DNA of 55,696 nt, from positions 1 to 55,696 of the forward strand of contig JAFZOS010000086.1 of the NCBI GenBank assembly GCA_017550535.1, given 5' to 3'. Below are positions 16,390 to 27,000 of the stretch, one piece after another. This stretch comes from Lachnospiraceae bacterium. GTDB lineage: Bacteria; Bacillota; Clostridia; Lachnospirales; Lachnospiraceae. Made by a program: the position numbers and the translations under genes. Under the pieces are notes generated by a model, which saw only the letters and a program-made list of their open reading frames with translations, ran no database searches and was not told the origin of the DNA. The first letter of the stretch is position 1; each line of letters starts with the position of its first letter.

Positions 16390-17856
16390 ATGAGTAACAG
16401 AGCAAAGTATGAAACACTGTCGCTTCCGGTCTTAAAGGATCTGGCCAAAGCGAGGGGCATTAAGGGGCTTACCGGAATTAAGAAGGCTGACCTTGTCGAA
16501 GCCATGGTTCTTAAGGACGAGGAGGATGAGGCTGCTGAAGATAAGGCTAAAAAGGCAGTTGCTGCTGCTGAAAACAAGGCCAAAAAGACAGCAGTGGCTG
16601 AAACACCTGCCGCAGCAAAAAAGGCTGAGCAGGAAGCTCCGGAACCCGAAAAGGCCGCTGAGGAGCAGCCTGCAAATAAGGAAGCGGTCGCGAACGATCT
16701 TGAAATATCCGAGGAGAAGCGCAGCCTTGACAGCGGTCAGGAAGCCAGCGGAATACTTGAGGTATTATCTGACGGCTACGGTTTTATCAGGAGCGAAAAC
16801 TACCTTCCCGGTGAGAACGATGTATATGTTGCACCAAGCCAGATAAGGCGCTTTTCATTAAAGACCGGTGATATAATCACGGGTAATACAAGGGTTAAAA
16901 CGGCCAGCGACAAGTTCGGTGCGCTGCTGTTCGTCAAGTCGATCAACGGACTGACTCCCGCCGAGCATGCAAGGCGTAAGAATTTCGAGGAGCTCACTCC
17001 CGTCTTTCCCGATGAGCGCTTAAGGCTTGAGCGCCCGGGCGGCACGGTTGCGATGAGGATAATGGATCTTATGTCTCCGGTCGGCAAGGGGCAGAGGGGA
17101 ATGATCGTATCCCCGCCCAAGGCAGGTAAAACGACTTTGCTTAAGGATGTTGCGCGTTCCGTGACTCTTAACAATCCCGAAATGCATTTCATCATCCTTC
17201 TTATAGATGAACGTCCCGAGGAAGTTACGGATATAAAGGAAGCTATCGAAGGCAAAAATGTCGAGGTCATATATTCAACGTTTGATGAACTTCCGGAGCA
17301 TCATAAACGTGTATCCGAGATGGTTATAGAACGTGCGAAGAGGCTTGTCGAAGGCGGCGAGGATGTCATCATCCTGCTTGATTCCATAACAAGGCTCACC
17401 AGGGCATACAACATGACGGTTCCGCCGAGCGGACGTACTCTTTCGGGCGGTCTTGATCCTGCAGCCCTGCATATGCCGAAGCGTTTCTTCGGAGCGGCAA
17501 GGAATATGCGTGAGGGCGGAAGCCTTACGATACTCGCGACGGCCCTTATCGAAACGGGCAGCAAGATGGACGATGTTGTATACGAGGAGTTCAAGGGTAC
17601 CGGTAACATGGAAATGGTACTTGACAGGAAGCTTTCCGAGAAGCGTGTATTCCCTGCGATAGACATACCCAAGTCGGGTACCAGGCGCGAGGATCTGCTG
17701 CTTGATCCCGAGGAGCTCGAGGCCATCAATATCATCCGTAAGGCACTTAACGGACTCAAGGCGGACGAGGCGGTTGAAAAGGTGCTCGATATGTTCGTGC
17801 GTACCAGGAGCAATCATGATTTTGTCCAGATCGTCAAAAAAATGCGAATTTTATAA
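16390..17856 (+). CDS. rho: Transcription termination factor Rho
   Basis: This 488-residue hexameric RNA helicase ends Rho-dependent transcripts. An N-terminal SAP-like segment (about residues 1-40) is followed by an Ala/Lys/Glu-rich insert (about 41-115). Next is the cold-shock RNA-binding domain with [10 protein letters not shown], and then the ATPase core with Walker [13 protein letters not shown] (about 241-252), the [12 protein letters not shown] motif and the [24 protein letters not shown] segment. The insert length is typical of Clostridia and Actinobacteria Rho and may add RNA contacts. The start is set by GGAGAGG 5 bases upstream. Confidence 0.96.
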   Translation: MSNRAKYETLSLPVLKDLAKARGIKGLTGIKKADLVEAMVLKDEEDEAAEDKAKKAVAAAENKAKKTAVAETPAAAKKAEQEAPEPEKAAEEQPANKEAVANDLEISEEKRSLDSGQEASGILEVLSDGYGFIRSENYLPGENDVYVAPSQIRRFSLKTGDIITGNTRVKTASDKFGALLFVKSINGLTPAEHARRKNFEELTPVFPDERLRLERPGGTVAMRIMDLMSPVGKGQRGMIVSPPKAGKTTLLKDVARSVTLNNPEMHFIILLIDERPEEVTDIKEAIEGKNVEVIYSTFDELPEHHKRVSEMVIERAKRLVEGGEDVIILLDSITRLTRAYNMTVPPSGRTLSGGLDPAALHMPKRFFGAARNMREGGSLTILATALIETGSKMDDVVYEEFKGTGNMEMVLDRKLSEKRVFPAIDIPKSGTRREDLLLDPEELEAINIIRKALNGLKADEAVEKVLDMFVRTRSNHDFVQIVKKMRIL

Positions 17857-17861
17857 AATGC

Positions 17862-17890
17862 TTGCATAACTGTGCCCGGTATGTTATTAT
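17862..17890 (+). promoter_or_regulatory. Promoter of rpmE
   Basis: TTGCAT (17862-17867), a 17-base spacer and TATTAT (17885-17890) fall immediately after the rho stop, so rpmE is transcribed separately. Confidence 0.65.
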
Positions 17891-17896
17891 TAGTAA

Positions 17897-17920
17897 GCTG
17901 TCCGCGGGTTTTGCGGCAGC
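17897..17920 (+). promoter_or_regulatory. Leader hairpin of rpmE (L31-leader candidate)
   Basis: GCTG-t-CCGC pairs with GCGG-CAGC over a GGGTTTT loop, an 8-bp stem with one bulged T placed right at the 5' end of the rpmE transcript. L31 leaders with a small stem have been described as autoregulatory protein-binding sites in several phyla. Equivalence here is inferred from position and shape only. Confidence 0.45.
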
Positions 17921-17966
17921 CATACATAAGAACATATGAGATGATTATATTATAAGAGGTGATATC

Positions 17967-18173
17967 ATGAGAGAAGGAATACATCCCAATTATCAGCAGG
18001 CAACCGTGACCTGCAACTGCGGAAATACATTTGTAACGGGGTCGACGAAGCCTGAGCTCCACGTCGAGATCTGCAGCAAGTGCCATTCGTTCTATACCGG
18101 CCAGCAGAAAAGTGCCAGGATAGACGGACGTATTGAGAAGTTCAACAAGAAATACGGAGTGGCAGGCAAATAA
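17967..18173 (+). CDS. rpmE: 50S ribosomal protein L31 (zinc-binding type)
   Basis: The protein has 68 residues. Zinc ligands are retained: CNC near residues 16-18 and CSKC near 37-40, marking the C+ paralogue rather than the zinc-free YtiA type. The HPFYTG signature appears as [18 protein letters not shown] precedes the ATG. The gene has its own promoter and terminator. Confidence 0.97.
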   Translation: MREGIHPNYQQATVTCNCGNTFVTGSTKPELHVEICSKCHSFYTGQQKSARIDGRIEKFNKKYGVAGK

Positions 18174-18180
18174 GGGTTTT

Positions 18181-18211
18181 AAGGGCTGAGGCATTGACCT
18201 TGGCCCTTTTT
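18181..18211 (+). terminator. Terminator of rpmE
   Basis: The 11-bp stem AAGGGCTGAGG/CCTTGGCCCTT includes two G-T wobbles around CATTGA and is followed by a T-run. Because it precedes ATG 18239, it also excludes a longer N-terminus for the next gene. Confidence 0.8.
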
Positions 18212-18238
18212 AAATACTGTTACAATTGCGAGGATGCT

Positions 18239-19177
18239 ATGAAAAAGAAACGAAGTGATCATTATTCGGGAATCGGCGGTCAGGCCGTTATCGAGGGGAT
18301 AATGATGAAAAACAAGGACAGGTATTCGGTGGCGGTAAGGACCCAGGGCGGCAGTATCAATGTGTCTGTCGAGGAATATGATTCGGTCGCACCGTTTAAG
18401 GTACTTAACAGGATCCCCTTTATAAGGGGTGTGTTTGCCTTCATCGATTCACTTGTTTTAGGTATAAGGACGCTTAATTATTCGGCTTCGTTTTTTGAGG
18501 ATGAAAGCGAGCGTGAGCATAAGGGAAGTGCGGGAACGGGCGCCATGTCAAAGGTCGTGTCGGCCCTTACGGTGATCGTGTCGCTTGCGATAGCGATAGC
18601 GCTTTTCATGCTTCTGCCTTATTTCCTTTCGCAGCTCCTTAGAAGGTGGATAATAAACGATACGATACTTGCGCTTATCGAAGGTGTCATAAGGATAGTG
18701 ATCTTCATCCTTTATCTGCTCCTTATCTCGTGCCTTAATGATATAAAACGTGTGTTCATGTACCACGGGGCCGAGCATAAGTGCATCAACTGCCTTGAGC
18801 ACGGTTTTCCGTTAACGGTTGAAAATGTGGCGCGTTCGTCAAGGCAGCATAAGCGCTGCGGTACGAGCTTCTTATTCTTTGTGGTGCTTATAAGCGTTAT
18901 CCTTTTCGTGTTTATAAGGGTTAATGATCCTGTGATGAGGGTGGTTTTAAGGCTTGTCCTTATACCGGTCATCGCTGGCATATCATATGAGATAATACGG
19001 CTTGCGGGAAGGTCTGACAATCCGATAGTAAGGGTGCTGTCGGCCCCGGGTCTTGCCCTGCAGAAGTTAACGACACGCGAACCTGACGATGAGATGATCG
19101 AAGTCGCAATGGTTGCGGTAGATGCCGTATTTGACTGGCGCACATATCTTTATGAGGAGTTCGGACTGGCACTATGA
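18239..19177 (+). CDS. yqhQ: DUF1385 membrane protein (YqhQ family)
   Basis: This 312-residue protein begins with the family GIGGQAVIEGIMMKN signature and continues with several hydrophobic segments (about residues 100-170 and 210-255). Between them is the conserved MYHGAEHKCINCLEHG block, with His and Cys residues resembling a metal site. Function is unknown; the gene usually sits beside rpmE, prmC and prfA in Clostridia and Bacilli. I chose ATG 18239 (GAGG upstream) because a TTG start at 18194 would overlap the rpmE terminator. It overlaps prmC by 4 bases. Confidence 0.87.
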   Translation: MKKKRSDHYSGIGGQAVIEGIMMKNKDRYSVAVRTQGGSINVSVEEYDSVAPFKVLNRIPFIRGVFAFIDSLVLGIRTLNYSASFFEDESEREHKGSAGTGAMSKVVSALTVIVSLAIAIALFMLLPYFLSQLLRRWIINDTILALIEGVIRIVIFILYLLLISCLNDIKRVFMYHGAEHKCINCLEHGFPLTVENVARSSRQHKRCGTSFLFFVVLISVILFVFIRVNDPVMRVVLRLVLIPVIAGISYEIIRLAGRSDNPIVRVLSAPGLALQKLTTREPDDEMIEVAMVAVDAVFDWRTYLYEEFGLAL

Positions 19178-20037
19178 CGATAAACGGGCTTCGGAGTGAA
19201 TGCGACGTAATGCTTGAGGGCGCTGGGATAGCGGATCATAAAACCGACGCGATGCTGCTTATGATGCATGCGCTTAAGGTAAGCCGTGACCATATCCTGG
19301 CACACGGCAGCGATCCTGTTGATGATGATAAAGCGGCCGCCTTAAGGGAGCTTGTAAGGATAAGGTGTGATCATGTTCCGCTGCAGCATATTACGGGACA
19401 TCAGGAGTTTATGGGGCTTGATTTTGCGGTAAATGAGCATGTGCTTGTTCCGAGGCTTGATACGGAATGCCTTGTCGAGGAAGCGATGATCGAAACGCAG
19501 GACGGCATGCGGGTACTGGATCTTTGCACCGGTTCGGGCTGTATCTTAATAAGCCTTATGAAATATAAGAATCAGATAACCGGCATCGGTACCGATATCT
19601 CGGATAAGGCACTTGAAGTTGCCATGGAAAATGCCGCATCAAACGGTGTTGATGCCGTGTTTTTACAGGGTGATCTGTATGCTGCGCTTGATGATTCTCC
19701 CGCTGTTAATAAAGGATCGGGCAGCAGGTTTGATGTTATAATATCCAATCCGCCCTATATAAGGAGTGACGTCATTTCGACTCTCATGGAGGAAGTTAAG
19801 GATCATGAACCCTTAAGTGCGCTTGACGGCGGCAGTGACGGGCTTATGTTTTACAGGCGGATAATTGAAGGCGCGGATGAGTGGCTCACGCCGGGCGGTT
19901 GCATTCTTTTTGAGATAGGATACGACCAGGGCAGCGCGGTATCGGGGATGCTTTCTGATAAGGACTACAGGGATGTTACGGTTATCAAGGACTTTGCGGG
20001 ACTTGACAGGGTAGTTAAGGGACATAAGAGGATTTAA
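19174..20037 (+). CDS. prmC: PrmC, release-factor glutamine N5-methyltransferase
   Basis: This 287-residue SAM-dependent methyltransferase modifies the GGQ glutamine of release factors. It has a helical N-domain, then [14 protein letters not shown] (SAM motif I, about residues 109-122), the catalytic SNPPYIRSD (about 191-199) and the C-terminal FEIGYDQG strand. It directly precedes prfA, its substrate, with only 2 bases between, so the enzyme and its target are made together. Confidence 0.95.
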   Translation: MTINGLRSECDVMLEGAGIADHKTDAMLLMMHALKVSRDHILAHGSDPVDDDKAAALRELVRIRCDHVPLQHITGHQEFMGLDFAVNEHVLVPRLDTECLVEEAMIETQDGMRVLDLCTGSGCILISLMKYKNQITGIGTDISDKALEVAMENAASNGVDAVFLQGDLYAALDDSPAVNKGSGSRFDVIISNPPYIRSDVISTLMEEVKDHEPLSALDGGSDGLMFYRRIIEGADEWLTPGGCILFEIGYDQGSAVSGMLSDKDYRDVTVIKDFAGLDRVVKGHKRI

Positions 20038-20039
20038 AG

Positions 20040-21113
20040 ATGTTTGATAAGTTAGACGATCTTATAATGCGATATGAGGATATAATGAATGAGCTTAACG
20101 AGCCCGGCGTGGCAAACGACCAGGAGCGTTTCCGTAAGCTCATGAAGGAGCAGAGCGACTTAACTCCCATTATAGACACCTATAAGGAATATAAGAAGAG
20201 TAAGCAGGATATCGAGGATTCTCTTGCCATGCTTGCCGAGGAAACCGACGATGATATGAAGGAGATGCTGAAGGACGAACTTGCAAGCGCCAAGAAGAGC
20301 GTCGAAGTCCTTGAGGAAAAGCTTAAGATCCTTCTCCTTCCCAAGGACCCCAATGATGACAAGAACGTTATAGTCGAGATCCGTGCCGGCGCGGGCGGCG
20401 ATGAGGCTGCGCTTTTTGCTGCCGAGATCTACAGGATGTATGTGCACTATGCAGAGGGCAGGCGCTGGAAGGTCGAGACGATGGAAGTTGACGAGATCGG
20501 CATCGGCGGTATGAAGAGCGTGACCTTTATGATAACCGGACAGGGCGCTTATTCAGTAATGAAATACGAAAGCGGTGTGCACCGCGTGCAGAGGGTGCCG
20601 GAAACCGAATCCGGCGGCCGCATCCACACATCAACGATATCGGTTGCGGTAATGCCCGAAGCCGAAGAAGTGGACGTTCAGATAGATGAAAAGGATATAA
20701 GGATAGATGTCATGCGGGCATCCGGAAACGGCGGCCAGTGCGTAAATACGACTGATTCTGCCGTGCGTCTTACTCATTACCCGACGGGCATCGTCATCTA
20801 TTCACAGACCGAGAAATCGCAGCTCCAGAACAAGGAAAAAGCTTTTGCCCTGCTTCGCGCAAAGCTGTATGACATGGAACAGCAGAAGGCACACGATGCC
20901 GAGGCTGAGCTCCGTAAGAGTCAGATAGGCACGGGCGACCGCTCGGAGAAAATACGTACATATAACTTCCCCCAGGGCCGTGTCACCGACCACAGGATAA
21001 ACTTAACGCTTTATAAACTGGATAAAGTCATGAACGGGGATATCCAGGAGATAATAGATGCGTGTATCGCCGCCGATCAGGCCGCGAAATTATCCAAGAT
21101 GCAGGATGATTAA
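20040..21113 (+). CDS. prfA: Peptide chain release factor 1
   Basis: This 357-residue class I release factor has the catalytic GGQ loop in [17 protein letters not shown] (about residues 228-244) and the PxT-type recognition region in the [10 protein letters not shown] area, which identifies RF1 (UAA/UAG) rather than RF2. The Gln is the target of PrmC encoded just upstream. A long palindromic repeat starts 15 bases after the stop. Confidence 0.97.
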   Translation: MFDKLDDLIMRYEDIMNELNEPGVANDQERFRKLMKEQSDLTPIIDTYKEYKKSKQDIEDSLAMLAEETDDDMKEMLKDELASAKKSVEVLEEKLKILLLPKDPNDDKNVIVEIRAGAGGDEAALFAAEIYRMYVHYAEGRRWKVETMEVDEIGIGGMKSVTFMITGQGAYSVMKYESGVHRVQRVPETESGGRIHTSTISVAVMPEAEEVDVQIDEKDIRIDVMRASGNGGQCVNTTDSAVRLTHYPTGIVIYSQTEKSQLQNKEKAFALLRAKLYDMEQQKAHDAEAELRKSQIGTGDRSEKIRTYNFPQGRVTDHRINLTLYKLDKVMNGDIQEIIDACIAADQAAKLSKMQDD

Positions 21114-21127
21114 CAAGACATGGGGAC

Positions 21128-21205
21128 TAACAAGACATGGGGACGGTTCTTCCGTCTGGTATTGCTCGCAAAACCGGACGGAAGAACCGTCCCCGTGTCT
21201 TGTTA
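21128..21205. repeat. Long palindromic repeat, copy 2, with partial arm duplication
   Basis: The arms 21128-21160 and 21173-21205 are 33 bp long with only two differences, both G-T wobbles. The spacer (ATTGCTCGCAAA) is itself partly self-complementary. Just upstream, 21112-21126 repeats the first 15 bases of the left arm (AACAAGACATGGGGA), starting on the prfA stop codon. The right arm ends inside the TAA of the convergent EAL gene. The core is the same as copies at 4291, 43192 and 51433. Confidence 0.93.
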
Positions 21206-22894
21206 CAAGCTCACATCATATATAAATTTCTCAGAAAGTTTCCTTGTAAATTCCTCACATGCCATGGGCTTGTCAAACAGATAGCCCTGTATCGTGGTGC
21301 AGTCCATTTCTTTAAGGATGCGGGCCTGTTCCTCATCCTCGCAGCCTTCGGCGATCACTTCCATGCCAAGGCCGGTTACCATCGTAAGGATCGAACCCAA
21401 TATGATCCTGTCCCTTTTGTCCTTTCCGGCAATATTATCAACAAATGACTTATCGATCTTTATAACGTTTACATGCAGGTCCTTAAGGAGGCTTAAGGAT
21501 GAATAGCCCGTCCCGAAATCATCGATCGAAGTGAAGATCCCATGTGTTTTAAGTTCGTCTATGAACTGTCCGAGCATAACGTAGTCCTCGCCGCTCGCGC
21601 TTTCGGTAAGCTCGATCTCTATAAGTGTGGGACTTATGCCGTGACTGGTTATAACGGCCATTATATCGTCGACAAGGTTCGGATTGCGCAGGTGATGCTT
21701 GCTGAAATTGACGGATACCCTTGCGGGAGTTATCCCATCCCGGATCCAACTGACTATATCCGCACATACCCGGTCAAGAACATAAAAGTCAAGTTCGCAG
21801 ATCATGCCTTGAGTTTCAAGTACAGGTATGAATTGCACAGGCGGGATTATCTGCCCGTTCTTATTCCAGCGCACAAGAGCCTCGCAGCCTGATATGGCGC
21901 CCGTGGTAAGGTTGACCTTTGGCTGATAGTATACGATAAATTCCTTACGGCTTAAGGCCTTTTTAAATTCGGATATTATCTCGCGTTCACGGTTTGCCTG
22001 GGCCAATATCTGTTCGGTGAAATATATCCTGTCGGAATCGCCTGAATGCCTTGCATGCTCAAGCGAAATGTTTGCCCTCGTAACTGCCTCGCCCGGATTT
22101 GACATGGTTTCGGGTATGCTGTATATCCCCGAACGCGCCGTAATGGTAAACGTCCTTGTCTGATTGCCGAGCGCTACCGGTATGTTTATCCTTGATATGT
22201 TTTTTAAGTATTTGTCAACGTTTTCATCCTTTAACAGTGCAACGAAATTGTCGCCGCCGAAACGTGCGATGATCTCGCCTGTTGAAAACATATCCTTAAG
22301 CTTATTTGCGTATTCCTTAAGAACGATATCCCCGGCGCGGGATCCCAAAGTCTGGTTTATATAACTGAAATTTTTAAGGTTTGAGAATATGACCGTATAC
22401 TGCCCAAGGATACCCTTAAGTCCCAGATCCCTTGCAAACATTGAAAAGCTTGTGGTATTCGGGAGCATGGTAAGATGATCGGTAAGCTGACGCTTTTTGA
22501 CAAGCTCGGTAAGCCTTGCCTTCGCCATTATTATGAACAGGTTTTTTATAAGATGATCGAGCGCTCCCTTTTCCTCATCGTTCCACTCATATCCCTTCTG
22601 AGGAAATACAGCAAAGCTCACACGGCCTTTATCGAGCGTCTTTATGACCCTCGCATGCGCCATGTAATCAAAGCCGTCTGGTGAAACATACATGACCTTT
22701 GATTTGTTGTATGCCGCTGCTTCGGAAGAACTGGCAGCAAGCTCTATCTGAATTTCAAACTTGCCTATATGCAGTTCGTCCACAACATATTCAAGCGCCC
22801 CGGGTACCAGGTTTAAAATGTCGTCACTTGATACTGTTTCCGCCTGAAGTGCGTTATAAAAATGCCTGTAATTTTCGCTGCACAATGTGCTCAT
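21203..22894 (-). CDS. c-di-GMP phosphodiesterase: degenerate GGDEF plus EAL
   Basis: This 563-residue soluble protein has an N-terminal GAF/PAS-like sensory region (about residues 1-150), a GGDEF domain whose motif reads GGDNF (so probably no cyclase activity), and a C-terminal EAL domain. EAL catalytic features are intact: CEALVRW, SVNFS, ELTES, IDDFGTGYSS, IKIDKS, IAEGCE and IQGYLF. I infer c-di-GMP hydrolysis, with the GGDNF domain perhaps binding GTP as a regulator. The ATG at 22894 follows GGAG; a longer reading to 22969 has no RBS. It is divergent from mtnA, with two palindromes in between. Confidence 0.9.
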   Translation of the reverse strand: MSTLCSENYRHFYNALQAETVSSDDILNLVPGALEYVVDELHIGKFEIQIELAASSSEAAAYNKSKVMYVSPDGFDYMAHARVIKTLDKGRVSFAVFPQKGYEWNDEEKGALDHLIKNLFIIMAKARLTELVKKRQLTDHLTMLPNTTSFSMFARDLGLKGILGQYTVIFSNLKNFSYINQTLGSRAGDIVLKEYANKLKDMFSTGEIIARFGGDNFVALLKDENVDKYLKNISRINIPVALGNQTRTFTITARSGIYSIPETMSNPGEAVTRANISLEHARHSGDSDRIYFTEQILAQANREREIISEFKKALSRKEFIVYYQPKVNLTTGAISGCEALVRWNKNGQIIPPVQFIPVLETQGMICELDFYVLDRVCADIVSWIRDGITPARVSVNFSKHHLRNPNLVDDIMAVITSHGISPTLIEIELTESASGEDYVMLGQFIDELKTHGIFTSIDDFGTGYSSLSLLKDLHVNVIKIDKSFVDNIAGKDKRDRIILGSILTMVTGLGMEVIAEGCEDEEQARILKEMDCTTIQGYLFDKPMACEEFTRKLSEKFIYDVSL

Positions 22895-22926
22895 TTTCTT
22901 GCGCTCCGTGGTACAATTGTGATAAG

Positions 22927-22965
22927 TTGTTCTTGATGAACAAGCGTATGATAATTCTATCATAC
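22927..22965. promoter_or_regulatory. Two adjacent palindromes between the EAL gene and mtnA
   Basis: TTGTTC-TTGAT-GAACAA (about 22927-22943) is followed directly by GTATGATA-ATTC-TATCATAC (22946-22965), a perfect 8-bp inverted repeat with 4-base centre. Lying in a 104-base divergent intergenic region, they look like transcription-factor operators shared by both genes. No regulator gene is adjacent. Confidence 0.5.
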
Positions 22966-22998
22966 ACATATAAAAATAACAATGAGGAGGTCCCCTTT

Positions 22999-24045
22999 AT
23001 GTCAAGTATTCTCGACCATGATACGGTAAGCCTTGACGAAGGTAAAAATGCTCTTGTGATAATAGACCAGACACTGCTCCCTACAAGGACCGTGATGTTA
23101 AAGCTTACGGATCTGAAGGATATATGGGACGCAATATATCTTTTAAAGGTGCGCGGTGCACCGGCCATCGGTGTTGCGGCCGCGATCGGCATGTATGTGG
23201 TGTCTTCCCGTTACGACACGGATGATAATGATGAATTTTTAACCCGATTTATAAAGGATAAGGAATACTTAAACAGCTCCCGCCCGACGGCAGTAAATCT
23301 TTCGTGGGCGCTTAACAGGATGGAGAAGGTATTAAGGGATAATATAGGCCTTCCTCTTTCTGACCTTAAAAACCGCCTTAAGGAAGAATCACTCGCAATA
23401 CTTAATGAAGATAAGGATATGTGTTACCGCATCGGCGAGAATGCACTTTCACTGCTTAATAAGGGTGACGGGCTTTTGACCCACTGCAACGCCGGACAGC
23501 TTGCGACTTCAAAATACGGTACTGCGACTTCGGCGATGTATCTTGGGCATCAGAGGGGCTACGGGTTTAAGATATACTGTGATGAGACACGGCCCTTATT
23601 GCAGGGTGCAAGGCTAACGTCATATGAACTCTCAAGCGCGGGAATGGACGTTACCGTTTTGTGTGACAACATGGTAAGCTCTCTTATGAGGGAAGGCAGG
23701 ATAAACGCCGTTTTGGTAGGCTGTGACCGTGTTGCCGCTAACGGAGATGTTGCAAATAAGATAGGTACTTCGGTAGTGGCAACGGTGGCAAAGCGATACG
23801 GCGTGCCCTTCTATGTATGCGCCCCTTCTTCAACCATAGATCCGTCGGTTAAGTGCGGGAACGATATAGTGATCGAGCAGCGCCCCGCAGACGAGGTAAC
23901 AAAGATGTGGTATAAGGAGCCGATGGCGCCGGATAACGTTAAGGTATATAACCCTGCCTTTGACATAACCGACAATGAACTTATAACCGCGATAATAACG
24001 GAGCGGGGGATACTCCGTGCCCCATATGAGTTTAAAAATACATGA
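22999..24045 (+). CDS. mtnA: S-methyl-5-thioribose-1-phosphate isomerase
   Basis: This 348-residue member of the eIF2B/MtnA family converts methylthioribose-1-phosphate to methylthioribulose-1-phosphate in methionine salvage. Signatures are KVRGAPAIGVAAAIG (about residues 47-61), the catalytic Cys in THCNAGQLAT (about 158-167) and the Asp in GCDRVAANGD (about 238-247). AGGAGG precedes ATG 22999; an open extension upstream runs into the divergent promoter and is rejected. No other mtn genes are nearby, so the rest of the salvage route lies elsewhere or is absent. Confidence 0.94.
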   Translation: MSSILDHDTVSLDEGKNALVIIDQTLLPTRTVMLKLTDLKDIWDAIYLLKVRGAPAIGVAAAIGMYVVSSRYDTDDNDEFLTRFIKDKEYLNSSRPTAVNLSWALNRMEKVLRDNIGLPLSDLKNRLKEESLAILNEDKDMCYRIGENALSLLNKGDGLLTHCNAGQLATSKYGTATSAMYLGHQRGYGFKIYCDETRPLLQGARLTSYELSSAGMDVTVLCDNMVSSLMREGRINAVLVGCDRVAANGDVANKIGTSVVATVAKRYGVPFYVCAPSSTIDPSVKCGNDIVIEQRPADEVTKMWYKEPMAPDNVKVYNPAFDITDNELITAIITERGILRAPYEFKNT

Positions 24046-24079
24046 TGCATAAGGCATATTGAAAAGGGAGGACATGACT

Positions 24080-27000
24080 ATGAAGTTTGAACGGGTGTTT
24101 AAAAGGCTGCTGATGATTCTCATTGCTGCAGCAATGATCCTGCCGGAAACAGGCGCGGTTGTATGGGCTGATGATATCAGTTCCCTACAGGGATCGTATG
24201 TTGAAGCATTTCCGGAAGCGATCGATGATATCGGTGAGGCCGGACCTGTGGCTGATGAAGCGGTACCGGAAATTTCCGGGACAGGGGAAACGGATGACGT
24301 CCTGACAGGGGACGCTGACAGCGAAGATATATCATTCGAGGGTGAAGGCATATCAAATGACAGCGCTTCGCCGACCGTTTACTGTAACACCAAGGCAGAA
24401 GCATATGAGGCTGTCCGCAATATAATAAGAAACCGCGTTAATAAAATGGATTATTATAACGCGAAGATCACAAATCCGGATAAGGTATACAATAATTTTG
24501 TATATGACAGGATATATGTCAGGGAAGATCTGTTTGGGGCAATGTATATCTCAATGACCGATGTCTGCGATTTTGAAGAGGAACGTATGGGAATGAAGCC
24601 GTATGAGGGTGACTATATGTATAACCTTATAGGCGACAGCATAAACCCCAGGTTTTTCTACGAGGATCCGCAGAGTCCCGATGATCCCGATGTGCAGACA
24701 TGGATTGAGAGCGGCGGAGTGTTTTACAAATTATATGAGGTATACCTACCTGTCATAACGACTAAGGAGCAGGAGGACGAACTTGATAAAAAGGTTGAGG
24801 AAATACTTTCTACTCCTGCCTTCCGGAATGTTAAGGACGGCACTAACGACCAGAAGATAAAAGTGATCTTTGATTATGTAAAAGGTACGGTTAAGTCCGC
24901 ATCGGGTGACAGGACCAGGCCCATTGTCCATACCGCTTACAGTGCGCTGTGTACTTCGGGCCACCAGGGAACATGTGAGGCGTATGCACAGGCCTTCTAC
25001 AGGCTGGCAAGGGAGATGGGTGTTCCGGCAAGGGTGCTGATGGGACTGGATGCAAATAACCATACTTATAATCTTGTCAAACGTGATGACGGATACTGGT
25101 GGTTTATAGACTGCTCGAGCGGGACATATCTAAAGTCCTATAAGGAATTTAAACATGCCCAGTTACAGGACAGGTTTAAAACTCCCAAATTCCAATATAA
25201 TTACTGGAATAATGTTAAGGACTATACGGATCGTGTGGATCCCACACGAGTTTTCAGAAACGGAGATGAGATCCTTACTTCAATCGATCTGCAGGAATTA
25301 TATGAATACACCCGAAATGACATGGCTGCCCATCCCGGTGCCGAATATCTTATAAGGCTCGGAAGCGATCAGACAGTTGATGAAACGAACGGTGAGGTTT
25401 TTTATTTTTACGGTGATGAGAGGAAAAAGGTTTCACTTGACCTTAACGGACATACGTTAAACTTAAGGAGCAGTGGAGACATATATCTTAAGGAGATAAA
25501 AAACGGCAGTATTACGATAGGTAAAGCTGAAGTGTTCAGGGGTCATGTATACGGCCAAAGCGGGCAGTGGAGGTTAAATGCCGATCTTATAAATGATTTA
25601 TCGATCACGGGATTATTAAATGGTTTTGACCGCTGTTTTATTTGCGGTAATAACGATACAAAGATAAGTAATGTGAGTGTTAATAAACTGCATTTCTGGG
25701 CAAGGAATAAGCTTATCCTTAACGGTGACCTTATCATTAATAACTGTTCTGCCGCGGATATCGGGGACCATGATATCGTAAAGGGCGCAGACGGATTGTG
25801 CCGCGGAAAGGTTATATATAAGGGTAACAATACCCTGGGACGGGTTGGTGACGGATATGATGAAGAAGACTACGCTGTTGACAGGACATATTCGCCCAAA
25901 CCCATGATCGTCAGGGCGGTCGATGAAAACGGTACCGTAGTTAAGTTTAAGCCAAATGACGTGATAGCGACAAATGAGGGTAAGCTTAAGTATTACAGTA
26001 ACGGTTCCGCGGCTGCGGCAACATTTGATAAAATATATGATTTTGCAAAGATCAATGAAGCAGAAAATGCGGGTCTGCCGGATGATGAAACCATGACTTT
26101 AAAGGTGTTGGGGAAAGACCTTATATTTGCATATCCTGCCGAGGTACAGGTTGTATTTAAGTATAATGCGGCACAGGTGACTCTTCTTGATGATAAGGGC
26201 TTAAACCTTAATCTGATCGCGGGAAAGACAGGTGCCAGACAGGGAAAAGTACTGAAATTCAAAGTTGTACCCAAAACCGGTTATATGTGTACCAGGGTTT
26301 TTGACGGCAGCGTACTTGCCCCTGACACTGACGGCCTTTATTCCGTAAACTGTGACAGAGCAAAGAGCATTGCAATTACCTCGTGCGGCCTTCCGGGTGT
26401 AGCCGTAAGCACGCTGGTTGACGGCAAAGCTCCTTCCGCATCTTCGGCAGTGGTCGCATATGGCGGATTAAAGGGAGGCAAAACCGTAAACTGCGCGGTA
26501 AGGCTTAAGTTCAAACCGGCAGCGGGCAGGGTCATGACAGAGGTTAAATATGATTATGAAGGAATGCCCACAGGATCGGCCGTACTTGCTCCGACTGTCA
26601 TGAATGTATATGATATACCGGTCGATGCGGTTAATGCCGCTACCGCTGCCGGAAAGGATTTAAGTGTAAGTGCATCGACTGTGAAACCGGTTATGTATAT
26701 AAAGAAGGGCGGCAGCGAAGAATATGAAGCTGTTGTAAACAAAGGCGTTGTTAAGCTTAAGTCGGATGATACAGCGGAGCTTGGTGTATTTATGGATTCG
26801 GCAGAAGGTGAGCAATTTGTTATTTCGGATCTTGCATTAAAACCTGCCAATGTTGACAGTGGCTTTGCTACTCTTTCAAATGATAAGAAGAAAATAATCA
26901 TAGATGCATCAAAGGCATCAACCCTGGGTAAGAATGTTTCATTTGTCCTTAAAGGAGATTTCGGAACGCAGGTGGTGACGCTTAATGTTGCGCAAAAGAT

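Noticed and set aside
18194-18238. Longer N-terminus of the YqhQ-like protein from a TTG
   Set aside because: It would lie inside the rpmE terminator stem and adds residues absent from the family.
22699-22998. 100-residue extension of MtnA to 22699
   Set aside because: It covers the 5' end of the divergent EAL gene and the shared promoter; AGGAGG marks ATG 22999.
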